A stretch of 64,000 nt of DNA. It comes from Terripilifer ovatus. Its GTDB lineage: Bacteria; Pseudomonadota; Alphaproteobacteria; Rhizobiales; Beijerinckiaceae. Positions within the stretch are counted from its first letter, which is position 1; each line of letters opens with the position of its first letter. Below the pieces are notes generated by a model. It searched no databases. It had not been told where the DNA came from and was given only the letters and a program-made list of their open reading frames with translations. The stretch spans positions 434,001 through 498,000 of the forward strand of contig JARHVB010000010.1 of the NCBI GenBank assembly GCA_029222685.1, in the 5' to 3' direction. A program made the position numbers and the translations under genes. Below, piece after piece: positions 61,933 through 64,000 of the stretch.

Positions 61933-62706
61933 ATGGCCCAGTGGACGCCGCCCGATCCTTCGATCAAGACGCGGATTTCCTGCTGTATCATCGCGCTGAA
62001 TGAAGCCGACCGCATCGGCCGCACGATCAATTCCGTGCGCTCACTGGTTGACGAAGTCATCGTCGTCGATTCCGGTTCCACCGACGGCACGCAGATGATC
62101 GCCGAAAATCTCGGCGCGCGTGTCGTCGAACATAAATGGGAAGGTTACGGGCCGCAGAAGCGTTTTTCCGAGGATCAGTGCCGGCACGATTTCGTGCTCA
62201 ATCTCGATGCCGACGAATGGCTGCCCGATGCGCTGCGCACGGAACTGCGCGGCATTCTCGCTCAGGAGAAAATGCCGGCTTCATCTTTCTTCATGAAGAT
62301 GACCATGGTCTATCCGAAGCGCGACAAGCCGCATCTCTTCGCCGACGCCCACAACTACATCCGTCTCTACGACAAGACGAAGACGCGCTTCGCCGACTCC
62401 CTGGTCCATGACGCAGTGCCGCCGACGCCGGATGTGATGCAGTTGCGCCTGCCTGCCTATCATCAATCGTTCCGCTCCATCGCCCACCTGGTGCGCAAGG
62501 AGATCGGCTACTACGAATTGCAGAAGCTCGAGAAGAAGAAGAACAAGCCGCTGATGGTGGTGCGGATCTTCACCGAGATCCCGTGGCAGTTCATCAAATT
62601 CTATGTCATTCGCGGCCATATGTTCGGCGGCTTCTACGGTTTCATTCTTTCCGTCGCGATCGCCTTCATGCGCTGGATGCGGCTGCTCATCTTGTTGGGT
62701 TATTAG
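61933..62706 (+). CDS. Family 2 glycosyltransferase (WaaE/KdtX-like)
   Basis: The 257-residue GT-A enzyme transfers a sugar to an acceptor, often to the LPS core. It has CCIIALNEADRIGRTINSVR, VIVVDSGSTDGTQMIAE, and NLDADEWLPD (metal-binding DAD-type motif). The hydrophobic C-terminus (FYGFILSVAIAFMRWMRLLI) may sit at the membrane. A relation to WaaE-type enzymes is by resemblance. It is downstream of aspS and may share its transcript. The sugar and acceptor are unknown. Confidence 0.88.
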   Translation: MAQWTPPDPSIKTRISCCIIALNEADRIGRTINSVRSLVDEVIVVDSGSTDGTQMIAENLGARVVEHKWEGYGPQKRFSEDQCRHDFVLNLDADEWLPDALRTELRGILAQEKMPASSFFMKMTMVYPKRDKPHLFADAHNYIRLYDKTKTRFADSLVHDAVPPTPDVMQLRLPAYHQSFRSIAHLVRKEIGYYELQKLEKKKNKPLMVVRIFTEIPWQFIKFYVIRGHMFGGFYGFILSVAIAFMRWMRLLILLGY

Positions 62707-62781
62707 GGCACCGATGCCTCCTGCCGTAAATTGGCAGCACTGGCCGGTTAGTGAAAGACTTGTCCGCACGGAGGAGACGTC

Positions 62782-63423
62782 ATGGCGCGTAAAATCACCT
62801 TCTATCATTCGCCGCAAAGCCGTTCAGGCGGCGTTCGCATTTTGCTCGAAGAGCTTGGCGCGGACTACGACATGCATGTGCTGAGCCTGAAGGCCGGCGA
62901 GCAGCGCCAGGCCGGCTATATGGCGGTAAATCCGATGGGCAAGGTACCGGCCATCGCGCACAATGGTGCACTGGTGACGGAGCAGGGCGCCATCTTCCTC
63001 TATCTTGCCGATCTTTATCCCGAGGCGGGTTTCGCGCCGGGCCTCGGCGATCCGCTGCGCGGGCCGTATCTGCGCTGGCTGTTCTTCTACGGCTCCTGCT
63101 TCGAGCCGGCGCTGATCGACCGCGCCATGCAGCGCGAGCCGGCGCGACCGTCCATGTGTCCCTATGGCGACTACGATACGATGATGAAGACCGTGACCGA
63201 TCAACTGGCAAAAGGGCCTTATCTGCTCGGCGAAAAGATCACCGCCGCCGATCTTCTGTGGGGCACGGCCCTGCAATGGACGACATCGTTCAAGCTGGTG
63301 CCCGAGACGCCGGTCATCATGTCCTACATCGAGCGGATCAAGAACCGGCCGGCCGTGCAGCGCGCCACGGCCGCTGATACCGAACTCGCCGCCAGGCAGG
63401 AAGCCGCCGCGAAATCGGCCTGA
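62782..63423 (+). CDS. Glutathione S-transferase
   Basis: This 213-residue protein has the N-terminal thioredoxin fold (KITFYHSPQSRSGGVRILLE) with the Pro-containing loop GKVPAIAHNG and the helical C-terminal domain (KGPYLLGEKITAADLLWGTA). It conjugates glutathione to electrophiles or isomerises them. Ser or Tyr near the N-terminus (YHSPQS) would activate the thiol. GGAGGAGAC precedes the ATG. No substrate gene is beside it, so I cannot name the class. Confidence 0.9.
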   Translation: MARKITFYHSPQSRSGGVRILLEELGADYDMHVLSLKAGEQRQAGYMAVNPMGKVPAIAHNGALVTEQGAIFLYLADLYPEAGFAPGLGDPLRGPYLRWLFFYGSCFEPALIDRAMQREPARPSMCPYGDYDTMMKTVTDQLAKGPYLLGEKITAADLLWGTALQWTTSFKLVPETPVIMSYIERIKNRPAVQRATAADTELAARQEAAAKSA

Positions 63424-63497
63424 CGAATATCGGGCCGCCTTTTTGCCAATTTATGATAGTCTGCTCCGGCGAGACATTTGATACGGACGGCAGTCAT

Positions 63498-64000
63498 ATG
63501 GCGGGAATTCGCGGAAGAGCAGGCCGTACCTTGCGATTGGTCGGCGTCCTCTTCGGGATGCTGGTCATCGCCGCGGGCGGCACACTGGCCGCCTCCTACT
63601 GGCTGTACAAGCCGCGGGTCCTGGTGTTCGCGGCCGGTCCCGAGGGCAGCGCCTATTATCGCTTCGCCCAGAAGTTGGCGGAAACGGTCGCCGCCAACAG
63701 CCGCTCCATACGGATCAGCGTGCAGGCGACGGAGACACCGCTTGCCGCGATCACCCGCCTCGGCAAACTCGACGCCGATATCGCGATCGGCCGCACCGAC
63801 CAGAAGTTTCCCACCACCGCGCGCACGGTCGCCGTACTCGAACACGATGTCGTGGTGCTCGTCGCGCCGAAAGCGTCGAAGATCACGTCGCTGGCATCGC
63901 TGCGTGGCCGTAAAGTCGCGGTGACCGGTCCCGATGGACAGAACGAAGCCTTCGCCAAACGTCTGTTCGAGGCGATGCAGATCCCGCACTCAGCCTATTC
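63498..64000 (+). CDS. TAXI-type periplasmic/membrane-anchored solute receptor (3' end outside window)
   Basis: The first 167 residues are visible. An N-terminal membrane anchor (LVGVLFGMLVIAAGGTLAAS) is followed by a receptor domain (VLVFAAGPEGSAYYRFAQKL) that resembles TAXI-family TRAP solute receptors. Later parts (DADIAIGRTDQKF, LASLRGRKVAVTGPDGQNEA) fit that fold. The gene runs off the right edge. The start at 63498 is chosen from the anchor; no other start is better. Ligand and transport partner are not visible here. Confidence 0.75.
   Translation, partial: MAGIRGRAGRTLRLVGVLFGMLVIAAGGTLAASYWLYKPRVLVFAAGPEGSAYYRFAQKLAETVAANSRSIRISVQATETPLAAITRLGKLDADIAIGRTDQKFPTTARTVAVLEHDVVVLVAPKASKITSLASLRGRKVAVTGPDGQNEAFAKRLFEAMQIPHSAY

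Noticed and set aside
1-64000. tRNA or rRNA genes
   Set aside because: I looked through the gaps for cloverleaf-type stretches and rRNA-like sequence and saw none; a covariance-model scan would be decisive.

Overview
This is a GC-rich chromosomal window from an alphaproteobacterium, most likely a member of the Hyphomicrobiales (Rhizobiales) near the Bradyrhizobium/Xanthobacteraceae group. Four things point there: the gene orders lptF-lptG-lptD beside pepA-holC and perM-hdaA-ppk-ppx, a 17-bp palindrome matching the rhizobial Irr iron-control element, repeated RIME-like intergenic palindromes, and several Bug/TctC-type solute receptors. No rRNA, tRNA, CRISPR array, transposase or integrase gene was seen. 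This placement is inference; no database was searched.

Layout. 1-4.2 kb (minus): lptD (cut by the window edge), lptG, lptF, then a haloacetate-dehalogenase-like hydrolase. 4.5-7 kb (plus): pepA, a small secreted protein, holC. 7.2-16.8 kb (minus): an ABC-F ATPase, a patatin lipoprotein, a 1-Cys peroxiredoxin, a Tat-exported sulfatase, then a peroxide/iron block (DUF3501, Fe-S protein, rubrerythrin, oxyR). 17-17.8 kb: ndk, then a RIME-like repeat carrying a nested 132-bp MITE. 17.8-28 kb: an MFS transporter and a coxGMLS-type molybdenum hydroxylase operon with a divergent LysR regulator, followed by a second molybdopterin enzyme, a GFA protein and a YafY/WYL regulator. 28-39.3 kb: housekeeping genes (purM-purN, a DJ-1-like hydratase, a pgsA-like gene, perM, hdaA, ppk with a Pho box, ppx, aqpZ, rnd).

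39.4-54.4 kb is accessory: a DUF1194 protein, an EVE protein, an MFS transporter, a ClpP-fold-like secreted protein, a MetE-like barrel protein, three Bug receptors, mazEF, dps, a TauD dioxygenase, a beta-barrel protein, dctA and an LLM flavin enzyme. 54.7-58.5 kb holds a compact set of six genes: DUF2892 membrane protein, ECF sigma factor, TTC38-like TPR protein, four-helix membrane protein, exported thioredoxin and CcdA. I judge it the best candidate for an undescribed system. 58.5-64 kb: hxlR with a divergent qorB-like reductase, aspS, a glycosyltransferase, a GST and a truncated TAXI-type receptor.

How genes work together. lptFGD build the LPS export bridge. oxyR, the peroxiredoxin, rubrerythrin and dps form a peroxide/iron defence set. 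ppk and ppx make and degrade polyphosphate, with phosphate control suggested at ppk. coxGMLS, the MFS carrier and the LysR regulator look like a substrate-specific oxidation module. Many gene pairs overlap by ATGA, TGATG or GTGA, indicating translational coupling. Start codons were moved from the longest open frame wherever a ribosome-binding site or family N-terminus favoured it; the reason is given in each entry.
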